Source of the DNA: Turritopsis dohrnii
Lineage: Eukaryota > Cnidaria > Hydrozoa > Anthoathecata > Oceaniidae
Assembly (NCBI GenBank): GCA_027922465.2
Contig: BQMF02000276.1
Location: forward strand, 541,623-605,622
DNA length: 64,000 bases
Direction of reading: 5' to 3'
Part shown: positions 44,086-55,290 of the stretch, in pieces
How the letters are laid out: every line of letters starts with the position of its first letter
How positions within the stretch are numbered: position 1 is the first letter of the stretch
Made by a program: the position numbers and the translations under genes
Notes under the pieces: model-generated
Seen by the model: only the letters and a program-made list of their open reading frames with translations
Database searches by the model: none
What the model was told of the DNA's origin: nothing

Positions 44086-45942
44086 TTACAAATTTATAGA
44101 AAGGCTCGTGTTGCGTTTAAATGTCAGAGATTCTGTGCGCATCCGAAGTGAGTCTTTATTTCGACAAGGGTGAAACGAGTATTCAGAATCCTTCAGTATA
44201 AGGCTCCAACGACCTTTTCCATATTTGGTAATACCTTTTCTCAAAAACATGTCTTCGTCTTTTGTAAACTTCACTTTCGAAGAAATTTTTGATTTTTCAT
44301 GAACGACTTCTTTTTTTAAATCAACATCGAAACTGATTCGAGATCGGAATTCTGGATCTATTTGTATTTCGGCATTAGAGTTGCTTTCGGGATTACACGA
44401 AATGGTGTTGGTGATTGTTACATCGTCGTCATCGTTCTTGTCGTCAGTATTTTGTGGTGAAGAACTGCTACAAGGCTGCGACAATATTGTTTCGGCTTGA
44501 TCGAGTACTTGCTGATCGAATGTACGCGCCGTGCTGTTGATTGACCTTAAAACATCCATCATGCCTGCACTCACTTCCTTTCGTTTATCGCCAATCAGTT
44601 TCTCCATGCATTGTTTGCTGCGTGAAGCAACGTCTCTTGACAAACTCTTTTGATAAGCTACTTTGGCCACGTGAGAACTGTGCTTTTGGTCACGTGAAAC
44701 AATTTCTCTTTCCGATTGGCTGAGTCTTTCCGCACTTTCAGTCTCTACAATTTGTCGATAGCGAGTCGGATGTATGTATTTGCCAATAGCTTCGTGAACG
44801 AGGACGCTCATGGCTGAAGAGAACGCGGTGTATTGCTTCCCCTTGTTTGTTACGAGCAAATAGTCGCAGTTGGGATTTAGTTTCGGTCGAACTAACTGGA
44901 TATAAAAATCAAGAATTTCCATAGTTTCAGAATCGAGAATCACAGTGTCAAACAAATATCTATCGGCAGTTTTAAATTCCTTCTGATCGATGTAACCTCC
45001 ATTGGTCTTGGCTTTATCAATCATTTCTATGGCTAAGTGTTGATAGGTCATTGGTCTGGAGCACTTAACACGAACAAATAAATACGTAGCAATGAATCTC
45101 GTTGCAAACGCCAGTTGAGATACCGACACGTTTCGTTGGTCTCTGCATTCTTGTAGGATGTCCCGAAAACGATTGATGTGATATGGGATGACGTTTTCCA
45201 TTTCTTCTAAGGTTGCCCAACTGTTTCGAGCAACGAGTGTCTCTAAATCCAGATTGCGAGAATACTCGAGTTTCTTTCTCTTTCCGAGATTTTCTTTACC
45301 ACGTCGTATGTAAACTTCGGTGACCGCAAAACAACGTAAAGTGCTGTCAGATACACCGTTCGCTTTTCGAAAGTCCAGTATGTCTGATATTGATTTTAAG
45401 TAATTCAACGACGCCGAACAACTTAGTTTCCAATCTTCTTCAAGAGTTTTAAGAAAGTCCATAATGATGGAGGGTGTACCTAAGCAACAATCGACGAATT
45501 CTTCGGTTAAACACGATTCGGAATCCAAGTCGTCCACACTAGCCATTAAAAACTTCATACATCGTTGTGCACATTGCTTTGCTTCTTTCTCAGACTTCCC
45601 TCCTCCACATGGTGTACGCAGCCAGTTCAAAAATGTCTTTCCAATACCATCGTTAATAGAAAAGGAAGGCTTGTGTGCCGTACATACTTTCTTTCTGATT
45701 GGCTGTTGTGCTTCTACTTCTTCCCTTTTGATATCTGTAGCTTCGTCAAAATAGTAATACCAAAAATGTTTTACATCGATATGTTTGCGTAAACCTCGAC
45801 TGCTTTTAAAACCAATGTGTAAGCAATTTTGCACAGGGCAGATGTATATATTTCTATCGTTTGGACGTAATACCAACTTTCTTTTATGTTTAGCGGCGCC
45901 ATTGATTCCAACCCAGTTCACAACTAATGTTCTCTTCGACAT
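44086..45942 (-). CDS. Tyrosine recombinase with zinc finger and Myb domain, copy 1
   Basis: An intact 618-residue intronless protein. A C2H2-type finger (C35, C40, H54, H59) is followed by the aromatic run WYYYFDE. An N-terminal core-binding region lies at about 100-230. The catalytic region carries R296 (KCSRPMTY), K324 (candidate), H391-P-T-R394, H421/H424 (QKHSSH) and Y430 (KVAYQK), the R...HxxR...H...Y set of tyrosine recombinases. An acidic Ser/Asp linker (490-515) leads to a Myb/SANT domain at about 555-605 (FTKDEDMFLRKGITKYGKGRW), resembling the telobox class of TRF proteins. It would cut and rejoin DNA at the element's attachment core, with finger and Myb domains supplying sequence recognition; the last point is inference. 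Differences from copy 2 are K224 and H302. Confidence 0.85.
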   Translation of the reverse strand: MSKRTLVVNWVGINGAAKHKRKLVLRPNDRNIYICPVQNCLHIGFKSSRGLRKHIDVKHFWYYYFDEATDIKREEVEAQQPIRKKVCTAHKPSFSINDGIGKTFLNWLRTPCGGGKSEKEAKQCAQRCMKFLMASVDDLDSESCLTEEFVDCCLGTPSIIMDFLKTLEEDWKLSCSASLNYLKSISDILDFRKANGVSDSTLRCFAVTEVYIRRGKENLGKRKKLEYSRNLDLETLVARNSWATLEEMENVIPYHINRFRDILQECRDQRNVSVSQLAFATRFIATYLFVRVKCSRPMTYQHLAIEMIDKAKTNGGYIDQKEFKTADRYLFDTVILDSETMEILDFYIQLVRPKLNPNCDYLLVTNKGKQYTAFSSAMSVLVHEAIGKYIHPTRYRQIVETESAERLSQSEREIVSRDQKHSSHVAKVAYQKSLSRDVASRSKQCMEKLIGDKRKEVSAGMMDVLRSINSTARTFDQQVLDQAETILSQPCSSSSPQNTDDKNDDDDVTITNTISCNPESNSNAEIQIDPEFRSRISFDVDLKKEVVHEKSKISSKVKFTKDEDMFLRKGITKYGKGRWSLILKDSEYSFHPCRNKDSLRMRTESLTFKRNTSLSINL

Positions 45943-46501
45943 TTTTAAAACTTTTTTAATTTATTTAAAAACATTTTTTATTTTATTTAAAAACATTTTT
46001 TATAACTTCAAACATATAACTTTTAACTTAACGATTTACACAAATAAAAAACGAATACTTAGTTCTTTAAACTTGAATGACATATTTATACCGTAGTGCG
46101 TTTCACAGGAGAGTCATTTATTCATTCCTTTTGACAAAGGAACAATGTATTCCTTTTAAGTGGTATACACAAACTGTTCCATTACAAAAAGAATAGTTCG
46201 TGCCTTATGTAGTGAACAATCAAGACTTAATTAAAAGGAAACATTTTGGAGTGCGCGATGGAACAAAACGATCCTGTTAAGGCACTCCATATTGATCTCC
46301 TTAGTAGTGAACAAACTTTTCATTCACAAAAGAACAAGAGTGCACGATTTGTATAACAATGAAACACAGAGAACGTTATAGACTATTAAGGAACAATTAA
46401 GCGTGTCAAACTCTGTTCATTGACAGTTCACTGTCAAAATATTCTCAAGGGTCTTTCAACAAGAGTTTGAATGGGACAAACGACCCGAGTAAAAATTATA
46501 A

Positions 46502-46519
46502 AGCTACAATAAGTTAGCT
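46502..46519. other. Recombined junction site between units
   Basis: AGCTACAATAAGTTAGCT has inverted 5-bp arms (AGCTA/TAGCT) around the 8-bp spacer CAATAAGT, which contains the TAAG shared by all boundaries. This is the arrangement expected of a tyrosine-recombinase core site formed when a circle's ends join. Confidence 0.6.
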
Positions 46520-46752
46520 AACCATTTCTTGTTCACTGCGCGTCAATTATTAATGACATGGCTCATGCAGCGAATTAAATCAATTCGAAGAAAATCGAAA
46601 GCTTCTTAATGCACAAAATTATTACGGCCGTCAGTTTGATGCAAATAGATGATGAAACACTTCTGCCATTTTCGTTTTTTTTCTTAAACTTCTTTTTACT
46701 TGGTTCTAACAAAACATTTCCTGCTTACATAGTCAAACCTTAGAATAAAAAA

Positions 46753-49081
46753 TTGCAAAGTTTCTTCTTACGTAACTCTTACCCTAATTATTGTGCTTCT
46801 TACACGTTCTTACAAGTTCTTACTCGTTCTTACCCAGTTACCCTTTGGAATAAAATATTACTAAGTTGCTTCTTACGCGCCTCTTACCCAAATGTGTGCG
46901 CTTCTTACGCGTTCTTACACGTTCTTACTCGTTCTTACTCAGTTACCCTTTGGAAGAGAATTTTGCTGAATTTCTTCTTACGCGCCTCTTACCCAAATTG
47001 TTGTGGTTCTTACACGTTCTTACACGTTCTTACTCGTTTCTACCCAGTTACCCATTGGAATAAAATATTACTAAGTTTCTTCTTACGCACCTCTTACCCA
47101 AATGTGTGCGCTTCTTACGCGTTCTTACACGTTCTTACTCGTTATTACTCAGTTACCCTTTGGAATAAAATATTGCTAAGTTGCTTCTTACGCGCCTCTT
47201 ACCCAAATGTGTGTGCTTCTTACGCGTTCTTACACGTTCTTACTCCTTCTTACTCAGTTACCCTTTGGAAGAGAATTTTGCTGAAATTCTTCTTACGCGC
47301 CTCTTACCCAAATTGTTGTGTTTCTTACGCTTTCTTACACGTTCTTACTCGTTCTTACTCAGTTACCCTTTGGAATAAAATATTGCTGAGTTTCTTCTTA
47401 CTCGTCTCTTACCCAAATTTATGTGCTTCTTACGTGTTCTTACACGTTCTTACTCGTTCTTACTCAGTAGCACCTTGCAAGAGAATTTTACTAACATTTC
47501 CTCTTACTTGCCTCTTACCCAAATATCCGTGGTTCTTACGTGTCCTTACACGTTCTTACTCGTTCTTACACAGTTACCCTTTGGAATAAAATATTGCTGA
47601 GTTTCTTCTTACGCGCCTCTTACCAAAATTTCTGTGGTTCTTACGCTTTCTTACACGTTCTTACTCGTTCTTACCCAGTTACTCTTTGGAATGAAATATT
47701 GCTGAATTTCTTCTTACGCGCCTCTTACCCAAATGTGTGCGCTTCTTACGCGTTCTTACACGTTCTTACTCGTTCTTACTCAGTTACCATTTGGAATAAA
47801 ATATTGCTAAGTTGCTTCTTACGCGCCTCTTAGCCAAATTGCTGTGGTTCTAGCATGTTCCTTCCAGGCAACCACTGAGTAAGAACAAGTGAGAACGTGT
47901 AAGAATGCGTAAGATCCACAGATATTTGGGTAAAAGGCGCGTAAGAAGGAACCTTGTAAAATACTTTTGCAAGGTACCACTGAGTAAGAACGAGTAAGAA
48001 CGTGTAAGAACACGTAAGAACCAAGGATATTTGGGTAAGAGGCAAGTAAGAAGAAATCTTAGTAAAATTCCCTTGCAAGGTGTTACTGAGTAAGAACAAG
48101 TAAAAACGTGTAAGAACGCGTAAGAAGCACATAAATTTGGGTAAGAAACGAGTAAGAAGAATCTTAGTAAAATTCTATTCCAAAGGTAAACTGTGTAAGA
48201 ACGAGTAAGAACGTGTAAGAGCACGTAAGAAGCATACACATTTGGGTAAGAGGCAAGTAAGAAGAAAGTCAGCAATATTTTATTCCAAAGGATAACTGAG
48301 TAAGAACGAATAAGAACGTGTAAGAACGCGTAAGAAGCACATAGATTTGGGTAAGAAACGAGTAAGAAGAATTTTAGTAAAATTCTATTCCAAAGGGTAA
48401 CTGTGTAAGAACGAGTAAGAACGTGTAAAAACACGTAAGAACCACCGATATTTGGGTAAGAAGCGCGTAAGAAGAAACTCAGCAATATTCTATTTCAAAG
48501 GGTAACTGAGTAAGAACGAGTAAGAACGTGTAAGAACGCGTAAGAAGCGCACACATTTGGGTAAGAGGCGCGTAAGAAGCAACTTATCAATATTTTATTC
48601 CAAAGGGTAACTGAGTAAGAACGAGTAAAAACGTGTAAGAACGCGTAAGAAGCACATAAATTTTGGGTAAGAGACGAGTAAGAAGAATTTTAGTAAAATT
48701 CTATTCCAAAGGTAAACTGTGTAAGAACGTGTAAGAACGCGTAAGAAGCGCACACATTTGGGTAAGAGGCGCGTAAGAAGCAACTTATCAATATTTTATT
48801 CCAAAGGGTAACTGAGTAAGAACGAGTAAAAACGTGTAAGAACGCGTAAGAAGCACATAAATTTTGGGTAAGAGACGAGTTAGAAGAATTTTAGTAAAAT
48901 TCTATTCCAAAGGGTAACCGGGTAAGAACGAGTAAGAACGTGTAAGAACGCGTAAGAACCACAGCAATTTGAGTAAGAGGCACGTAAGAAGAAACTTAGC
49001 AATATTCTGTTTCAAGGAGCAACTGTGTAAGAACGTGTAATAACGTGTAACAAGAAGTAAGAACCAAGGATATTTGGGTGA
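46753..49081. repeat. Opposed 105-bp satellite arms, unit 2
   Basis: Forward arm 46753-47850 (about 11 units) and inverted arm 47866-49081 (about 12 units). It is the same unit as in the first copy, with scattered point differences and a partly deleted unit near 48700-48740. The central turn, around TTCTAGCATGTTCCTTCCAG, is identical in both copies. Confidence 0.9.
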
Positions 49082-49131
49082 AAGTTGTGCATGATTTATT
49101 TCCTTCAAACGAAATAAAAAATGATCGGTCT

Positions 49132-50988
49132 TTACAAATTTATAGAAAGGCTCGTGTTGCGTTTAAATGTCAGAGATTCTGTGCGCATCCGAAGTGAGTC
49201 TTTATTTCGACAAGGGTGAAACGAGTATTCAGAATCCTTCAGTATAAGGCTCCAACGACCTTTTCCATATTTGGTAATACCTTTTCTCAAAAACATGTCT
49301 TCGTCTTTTGTAAACTTCACTTTCGAAGAAATTTTTGATTTTTCATGAACGACTTCTTTTTTTAAATCAACATCGAAACTGATTCGAGATCGGAATTCTG
49401 GATCTATTTGTATTTCGGCATTAGAGTTGCTTTCGGGATTACACGAAATGGTGTTGGTGATTGTTACATCGTCGTCATCGTTCTTGTCGTCAGTATTTTG
49501 TGGTGAAGAACTGCTACAAGGCTGCGACAATATTGTTTCGGCTTGATCGAGTACTTGCTGATCGAATGTACGCGCCGTGCTGTTGATTGACCTTAAAACA
49601 TCCATCATGCCTGCACTCACTTCCTTTCGTTTATCGCCAATCAGTTTCTCCATGCATTGTTTGCTGCGTGAAGCAACGTCTCTTGACAAACTCTTTTGAT
49701 AAGCTACTTTGGCCACGTGAGAACTGTGCTTTTGGTCACGTGAAACAATTTCTCTTTCCGATTGGCTGAGTCTTTCCGCACTTTCCGTCTCTACAATTTG
49801 TCGATAGCGAGTCGGATGTATGTATTTGCCAATAGCTTCGTGAACGAGGACGCTCATGGCTGAAGAGAACGCGGTGTATTGCTTCCCCTTGTTTGTTACG
49901 AGCAAATAGTCGCAGTTGGGATTTAGTTTCGGTCGAACTAACTGGATATAAAAATCAAGAATTTCCATAGTTTCAGAATCGAGAATCACAGTGTCAAACA
50001 AATATCTATCGGCAGTTTTAAATTCCTTCTGATCGATGTAACCTCCATTGGTCTTGGCTTTATCAATCATTTCTATGGCTAAGTATTGATAGGTCATTGG
50101 TCTGGAGCACTTAACACGAACAAATAAATACGTAGCAATGAATCTCGTTGCAAACGCCAGTTGAGATACCGACACGTTTCGTTGGTCTCTGCATTCTTGT
50201 AGGATGTCCCGAAAACGATTGATGTGATATGGGATGACGTTTTCCATTTCTTCTAAGGTTGCCCAACTGTTTCGAGCAACGAGTGTCTCTAAATCCAGAT
50301 TGCGAGAATACTCAAGTCTCTTTCTCTTTCCGAGATTTTCTTTACCACGTCGTATGTAAACTTCGGTGACCGCAAAACAACGTAAAGTGCTGTCAGATAC
50401 ACCGTTCGCTTTTCGAAAGTCCAGTATGTCTGATATTGATTTTAAGTAATTCAACGACGCCGAACAACTTAGTTTCCAATCTTCTTCAAGAGTTTTAAGA
50501 AAGTCCATAATGATGGAGGGTGTACCTAAGCAACAATCGACGAATTCTTCGGTTAAACACGATTCGGAATCCAAGTCGTCCACACTAGCCATTAAAAACT
50601 TCATACATCGTTGTGCACATTGCTTTGCTTCTTTCTCAGACTTCCCTCCTCCACATGGTGTACGCAGCCAGTTCAAAAATGTCTTTCCAATACCATCGTT
50701 AATAGAAAAGGAAGGCTTGTGTGCCGTACATACTTTCTTTCTGATTGGCTGTTGTGCTTCTACTTCTTCCCTTTTGATATCTGTAGCTTCGTCAAAATAG
50801 TAATACCAAAAATGTTTTACATCGATATGTTTGCGTAAACCTCGACTGCTTTTAAAACCAATGTGTAAGCAATTTTGCACAGGGCAGATGTATATATTTC
50901 TATCGTTTGGACGTAATACCAACTTTCTTTTATGTTTAGCGGCGCCATTGATTCCAACCCAGTTCACAACTAATGTTCTCTTCGACAT
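49132..50988 (-). CDS. Tyrosine recombinase with zinc finger and Myb domain, copy 2
   Basis: 618 residues, intact, with the same domain order and catalytic residues as the copy at 44086. Only two amino-acid differences are seen (K224R and H302Y), neither at a catalytic position, although residue 302 lies six residues after R296. Maintenance of two long open frames without a stop suggests recent activity. It has no introns. Its 5' flank (50989-51555) is AT-rich and matches 45943-46509. Confidence 0.85.
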   Translation of the reverse strand: MSKRTLVVNWVGINGAAKHKRKLVLRPNDRNIYICPVQNCLHIGFKSSRGLRKHIDVKHFWYYYFDEATDIKREEVEAQQPIRKKVCTAHKPSFSINDGIGKTFLNWLRTPCGGGKSEKEAKQCAQRCMKFLMASVDDLDSESCLTEEFVDCCLGTPSIIMDFLKTLEEDWKLSCSASLNYLKSISDILDFRKANGVSDSTLRCFAVTEVYIRRGKENLGKRKRLEYSRNLDLETLVARNSWATLEEMENVIPYHINRFRDILQECRDQRNVSVSQLAFATRFIATYLFVRVKCSRPMTYQYLAIEMIDKAKTNGGYIDQKEFKTADRYLFDTVILDSETMEILDFYIQLVRPKLNPNCDYLLVTNKGKQYTAFSSAMSVLVHEAIGKYIHPTRYRQIVETESAERLSQSEREIVSRDQKHSSHVAKVAYQKSLSRDVASRSKQCMEKLIGDKRKEVSAGMMDVLRSINSTARTFDQQVLDQAETILSQPCSSSSPQNTDDKNDDDDVTITNTISCNPESNSNAEIQIDPEFRSRISFDVDLKKEVVHEKSKISSKVKFTKDEDMFLRKGITKYGKGRWSLILKDSEYSFHPCRNKDSLRMRTESLTFKRNTSLSINL

Positions 50989-51555
50989 TTTTAAAACTTT
51001 TTTAATTTATTTAAAAACATTTTTTATTTTATTTAAAAACATTTTTTATAACTTCAAACATATAACTTTTAACTTAACGATTTACACAAATAAAAAACGA
51101 ATACTTAGTTCTTTAAACTTGAATGACATATTTATACCGTAGTGCGTTTCACAGGAGAGTCATTTATTCATTCCTTTTGACAAAGGAACAATGTATTCCT
51201 TTTAAGTGGTATACACAAACTGTTCCATTACAAAAAGAATAGTTCGTGCCTTATGTAGTGAACAATCAAGACTTAATTAAAAGGAAACATTTTGGAGTGC
51301 GCGATGGAACAAAACGATCCTGTTAAGGCACTCCATATTGATCTTCTTAGTAGTGAACAAACTTTTCATTCACAAAAGAACAAGAGTGCACGATTTGTAT
51401 AACAATGAAACACAGAGAACGTTATAGACTATTAAGGAACAATTAAGCGTGTCAAACTCTGTTCATTGACAGTTCACTGTCAAAATATTCTCAAGGGTCT
51501 TTCAACAAGAGTTTGAATGGGACAAACGACCCGAGTAAAAATTATAAAGCTACAA

Positions 51556-51562
51556 TAAGGTA
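51556..51562. other. Right attachment boundary of the recombinase array
   Basis: TAAG continues into host GTA. Joining left host TACCTT with this boundary gives TACCTTTAAGGTA, symmetric about one central base. It is a plausible unoccupied target. Confidence 0.6.
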
Positions 51563-51977
51563 ATTGTTTATATTTTTACTTATTTTATTGAACCAACTTT
51601 TCTTTCTTTGCTTCTTGACGTGTGATAAATGAAAGAGACTTATTGATGACAAGATTTTTTTACTATCTACTGGTGCCTTTTCATGATTTTAATTCTAAGT
51701 ACAGGCACTTGAGCTGGGCTTTCACAGCTTGAAAAAGTAGATTCTTATTTTTGAGTGTCACATTAGGAAATTTATCAACAAAGAGAACACAAAGGTAAAT
51801 AAAATCCACCATCAGCATTAGGTGAAAAAGAAAGCCACTTAAAATTGCTTATCTGATCAATGCGGAAACAGTGGCCATTATGTAAGAATCTATGACTTTT
51901 ACCAGTAATAAAGTGGAAATAGAAGAAATGTAGAAATAACTGGATAATTTCCAAATTTTTCAAATAAGGCTAATTCT
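51563..51977. other. Intergenic, nothing recognised
   Basis: AT-rich spacer between the recombinase array and the 3' end of a LINE. Confidence 0.5.
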
Positions 51978-54651
51978 TCATAATGCTTCTGTCAACAGAG
52001 AACTAGGTTGCTGACCTTCCCCAGGGATTAATTTCTTTCTAAGAGATGCCACAGATCTGCGATGGGAGAGTGTGTCAAGTTTACTTGCAAGTTCATCACC
52101 TACAGCATTACAGATTCTTTTCTGGATACGATCTAAAAGATTTAGAGAATCAGAGGGTGCACCACCCCAGATATGGCAACAATACTCAATACAAGGTCGA
52201 ATAGTAGATTTATAGAGGTAAAGAATGGCATCAGGGCTGAGGTATGCTCTTGCACGAAGAAGGGAGCCCACCTTCATCGAGGCTGACTTAGCGATTGCCT
52301 CAATGTAGGAGCGCCAGGAGAAGTCCTGTGAAAAAATGATGCCGAGGAGACGAAAGGAGTTGTTTTCTTCCAACTGGGTGCCATTCATGGAAATTGACGG
52401 TAAAAAGGGATCTTTAGTATGATTTACAGATAGAAGTTTCGTTTTTGTGGAATTGAATGTGACCAGCCATTTCTCTCCCCACTCAACTATAGATTGCAGA
52501 TCAAACTCAATTTCGCCTGCCATTTCTACCTGGCTGAACAAATCTGATTTTGGAGTACAGGAATAGATGGTTGAATCATCAGCATAGATGGCAAGCTTGG
52601 AAATAATGTCATCAGGCAGATCATTGATGAAAAGAAGAAAAAGGGTTGGCCCAAGGACAGAACCTTGGGGAACACCTGCATTGATGGAATGTGTCGATGA
52701 TGATTGCCCGTCTAAAACAACCTTAAGCCTACGATTACCAAGGAAGGAACAAATCATCTCATAAAAGAGACCCTTAACTCCATATGCAGCAAGCTTTTTC
52801 AAAAGACCAGTATGCCATACTTTATCAAATGCCTTGGATATGTCAAGAGCAACAGCTCTTGCCTCCCCAGATTTATCTAATGCAGTGTAAATTCTATCAG
52901 TTATCACTGTAAGGAGGTCAGCAGTTGAGCGTTGGGAGCGAAAGCCATATTGAGAATCTGAGAAGAGGTTATTAGATTCAAGGTGATTAACAAGAGCATT
53001 ATTGATAAAGGCCTCAAAAATTTTACTCATAACTGGTAGGAGACTAATGGGTCTGTAATTTCGTGGATTAGATCGATCACCATAATTTTTAAAGACTGGA
53101 ATTACAGAGGCAAACTTCCAAGATGAAGGAAAGCAAGATTCGGCTATGCACTTGTTATATAGACGAGAAAGTACAGGAGATAATTCAGGTGCACACTTTT
53201 GAAATAGGATGACAGGAATTCCATCAGGGCCAGTAGCCTTAGAAGCATCAAGATTTGAAATGATGGAAGATATTTTAGCTGGTGTGATAAAGCAGCTATC
53301 CAGTACTTTATTAGTCCTCAAGGGAAATTCCGGAACAGCATGGTCAGAGTCATCAAGAGTAGAGTTAGTACTGAAAATATTAGAGAAGAGTTCAGCTTTA
53401 TCCTTAGATGATGATAAAACCTCTGGACCATTGAAAATGGGAGGAATGGATGACTTTTTATTGTTGGTGACACTTTTAATGATGCGCCAAAAATCTCGAG
53501 AGCCAATTTTTTGTGAAGAGATACGATTACGGGTTTCTTGTTGATATGTAGACTTTGCATTATTAATGACAGATTTGCAGTGATTTCGTGCTTGGTTGAA
53601 AAGAACCTTATTATGAGAAGACTTCTCACGTTGATATTGATGAAAGTGAGCAATTGCTGCAGCACAAGCAGGTGAGAACCAGGGAGAGGAGTGAGGTTTA
53701 ACACGAAATTTTCTACTGGGGATAAATGCTTCAATACCAGATGTAAGCCAAGATGTAACTTCCTCTGCACATTTTTCAGCTGGATTTGAAAACACATTGT
53801 ACCAGGGGACATCGCGAAGAAAGTCTCGAAAATTATCCCATTCACCACGTTCATAACTGAAGAGAGTGCGATGAAAAGGAGATTCAGAAGCAGCTTTGCA
53901 ATTAAGAGATGTTAAGACAGAAACTACGCCATGGTCAGAGTTGCCAAGAGGAGCTTCACTAGATGCTTTACAGATATCAGGATTTGATGTTAAAAAGAGA
54001 TCAAGTAGAGATGGAGATTGATCATCACGATCAGGAAAGCGAGTAGGAAAGTCAATGATTTGGTGAAGAGATTGAGATAGGGCAAAATTTAGAGTATGAA
54101 TTCCTGAGTGAGAGATTCCATTTGAGAATTTGAGCCATTTTTCATGATGAACTGAAGTCACCAAAAACAAATATGTTGGCACTGTGATGAATTGATAGGG
54201 CCTTGTCAATACTTTCAGATATAGAGTCTATAACAGAACAGTCTTGGGATGATGGAGATCGATAAAGAAAGAACAGATAGCTTGTTGAATGGAGCAACGA
54301 AAGACGAAAGCACATGTATGGCAAATCAGGATCCTCCAAATCACTCACACGAGTTATAGGTAAATTGTCTCGAAGGTATACACCAAGGCCATGCATGTGG
54401 GTTTTAGAGTCCTTACGACGTAGAGGAAGATAACCTTGAAAGAGAAGATCATTTTCTGTGTCAATATTGGAATTCAGATTAGTCTCCGAAATTGCAAGGA
54501 TGTCAGGAGAGTTGTTAGAAATGAAAGCATGAATGTGAGAGAAATTTGTACGAAAACCACGGACATTTGTGAAAGATATGTTCAGTGGGGCCGGGTTAAT
54601 CGAATTGGGTTTTGAAGCTGGTTTTTTTGTGTTTTTTCTTTGATTAACCAT
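51978..54651 (-). pseudogene. Non-LTR retrotransposon (endonuclease plus reverse transcriptase)
   Basis: The minus strand encodes an APE-type endonuclease segment (54651-54142: SFTNVRGFRTN, PDILAISETNLN, YMCFRLSL, FVFGDF). One base out of frame near 54150 follows a 743-codon frame (54209-51978) with endonuclease end (LLDLFLTSNPD, GNSDHGVV) and reverse transcriptase: SKATGPDGIP (323-332), NPRNYRPISLLP, DISKAFD (456-462), GVPQGSVLG (512-520) and YADD (542-545). The C-terminus keeps CIEYCCHIWGGAP and then diverges after HRRSVASL, so the 3' end is truncated or replaced. CR1/jockey-like. A single frameshift in otherwise intact domains indicates a fairly young copy. Confidence 0.88.
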
Positions 54652-55290
54652 TTCATAAGGGAAGTTTAGATAGAGAAATTAAATAAAAAGAACAAACATA
54701 ACATGTACTTGCAAAAAGTCTGATTGTGTCAATAGTGTTGGTTCATCAATAAACCTTCTGCCGTAACAGAAGGCTCAGGGTGTGGCCTCGACAAAGCACA
54801 CCAGACACATTTGCTGGGAAACCCTCCATGCGCGACATGGCACAACAAATGTCCTGATATTTTACAGCTGCTGATGGAACAGCCTCTCTTAAGCGCTACC
54901 AAAAAAGTTCGGGTTCCTAACTATCAGCCGGCCTCAGACCAGTAACTGAGTTTTTGAGTTGTACCCTCACCAAGAGATGACTTACCAGAGTTTCAACACA
55001 ACAGCGACAGTTCACAAGCAGACAAAGAGCACATACAACAACTAGACAAACAGAAAAAGGTGAAAGAAACCAGCGTTCAGTGTCCTAGCTTAGAAACAAG
55101 GTAAACTTGACTTTACCTCTAACTAAGCCACTGACAAAGATGGAGTTCGAGGCTGGCCAGTAGGAAGATCCTACCTACTCCATAAAGATTTACAGTTTTC
55201 TCAGGGTGTTACATCAGAGTTTTCCTTCTCCTAGATGGACTGCCTTCACCACGGCTTAATGGAGCCCCATCTACCCCATATTATACAACA
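54652..55290 (-). mobile_element. Probable 5' leader of the LINE
   Basis: This sequence is less AT-rich than its surroundings and extends upstream of the endonuclease start. It contains an inverted pair CTTCTGCCGTAACAGAAG at about 54756 and CCTTCTCCTAGATGGACTGCC near 55228. No other feature accounts for it; assignment as LINE 5' untranslated sequence rests on adjacency only. Confidence 0.4.

Larger units (their letters stand above)
41350..46509 (-). mobile_element. Tyrosine-recombinase element, unit 1 (5160 bp)
   Basis: Unit 1 spans TAAG to TAAG. It contains about 240 bp of left-end sequence starting with palindrome GTTAGCTAAC, a pair of opposed 105-bp satellite arms (41593-44035), the minus-strand recombinase gene (44086-45942) and about 570 bp of AT-rich right-end sequence that should hold its promoter. 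It is followed head to tail by unit 2, 5046 bp long and almost identical. There are no long terminal inverted repeats at the unit ends. The layout fits a Crypton-like circular element integrating by site-specific recombination; the family is not one I can name. Confidence 0.8.
46510..51555 (-). mobile_element. Tyrosine-recombinase element, unit 2 (5046 bp)
   Basis: A second full unit in the same orientation as unit 1. Nearly all of the 114-bp length difference is explained by one fewer 105-bp satellite unit in the inverted arm. Non-repeat parts differ by only a few bases, so the tandem arose recently or is homogenised. Its right end runs through GCTACAATAAG into host sequence GTAATTG. Confidence 0.8.

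Noticed and set aside
41593..49081. CRISPR array
   Set aside because: Monomers are continuous 105-bp repeats without unique spacers, the host is eukaryotic, and no cas genes are present.
41344..51562. Telomeric or subtelomeric sequence because of TTACCC motifs
   Set aside because: The motifs occur once or twice per 105-bp monomer and never as a tandem telomere repeat.
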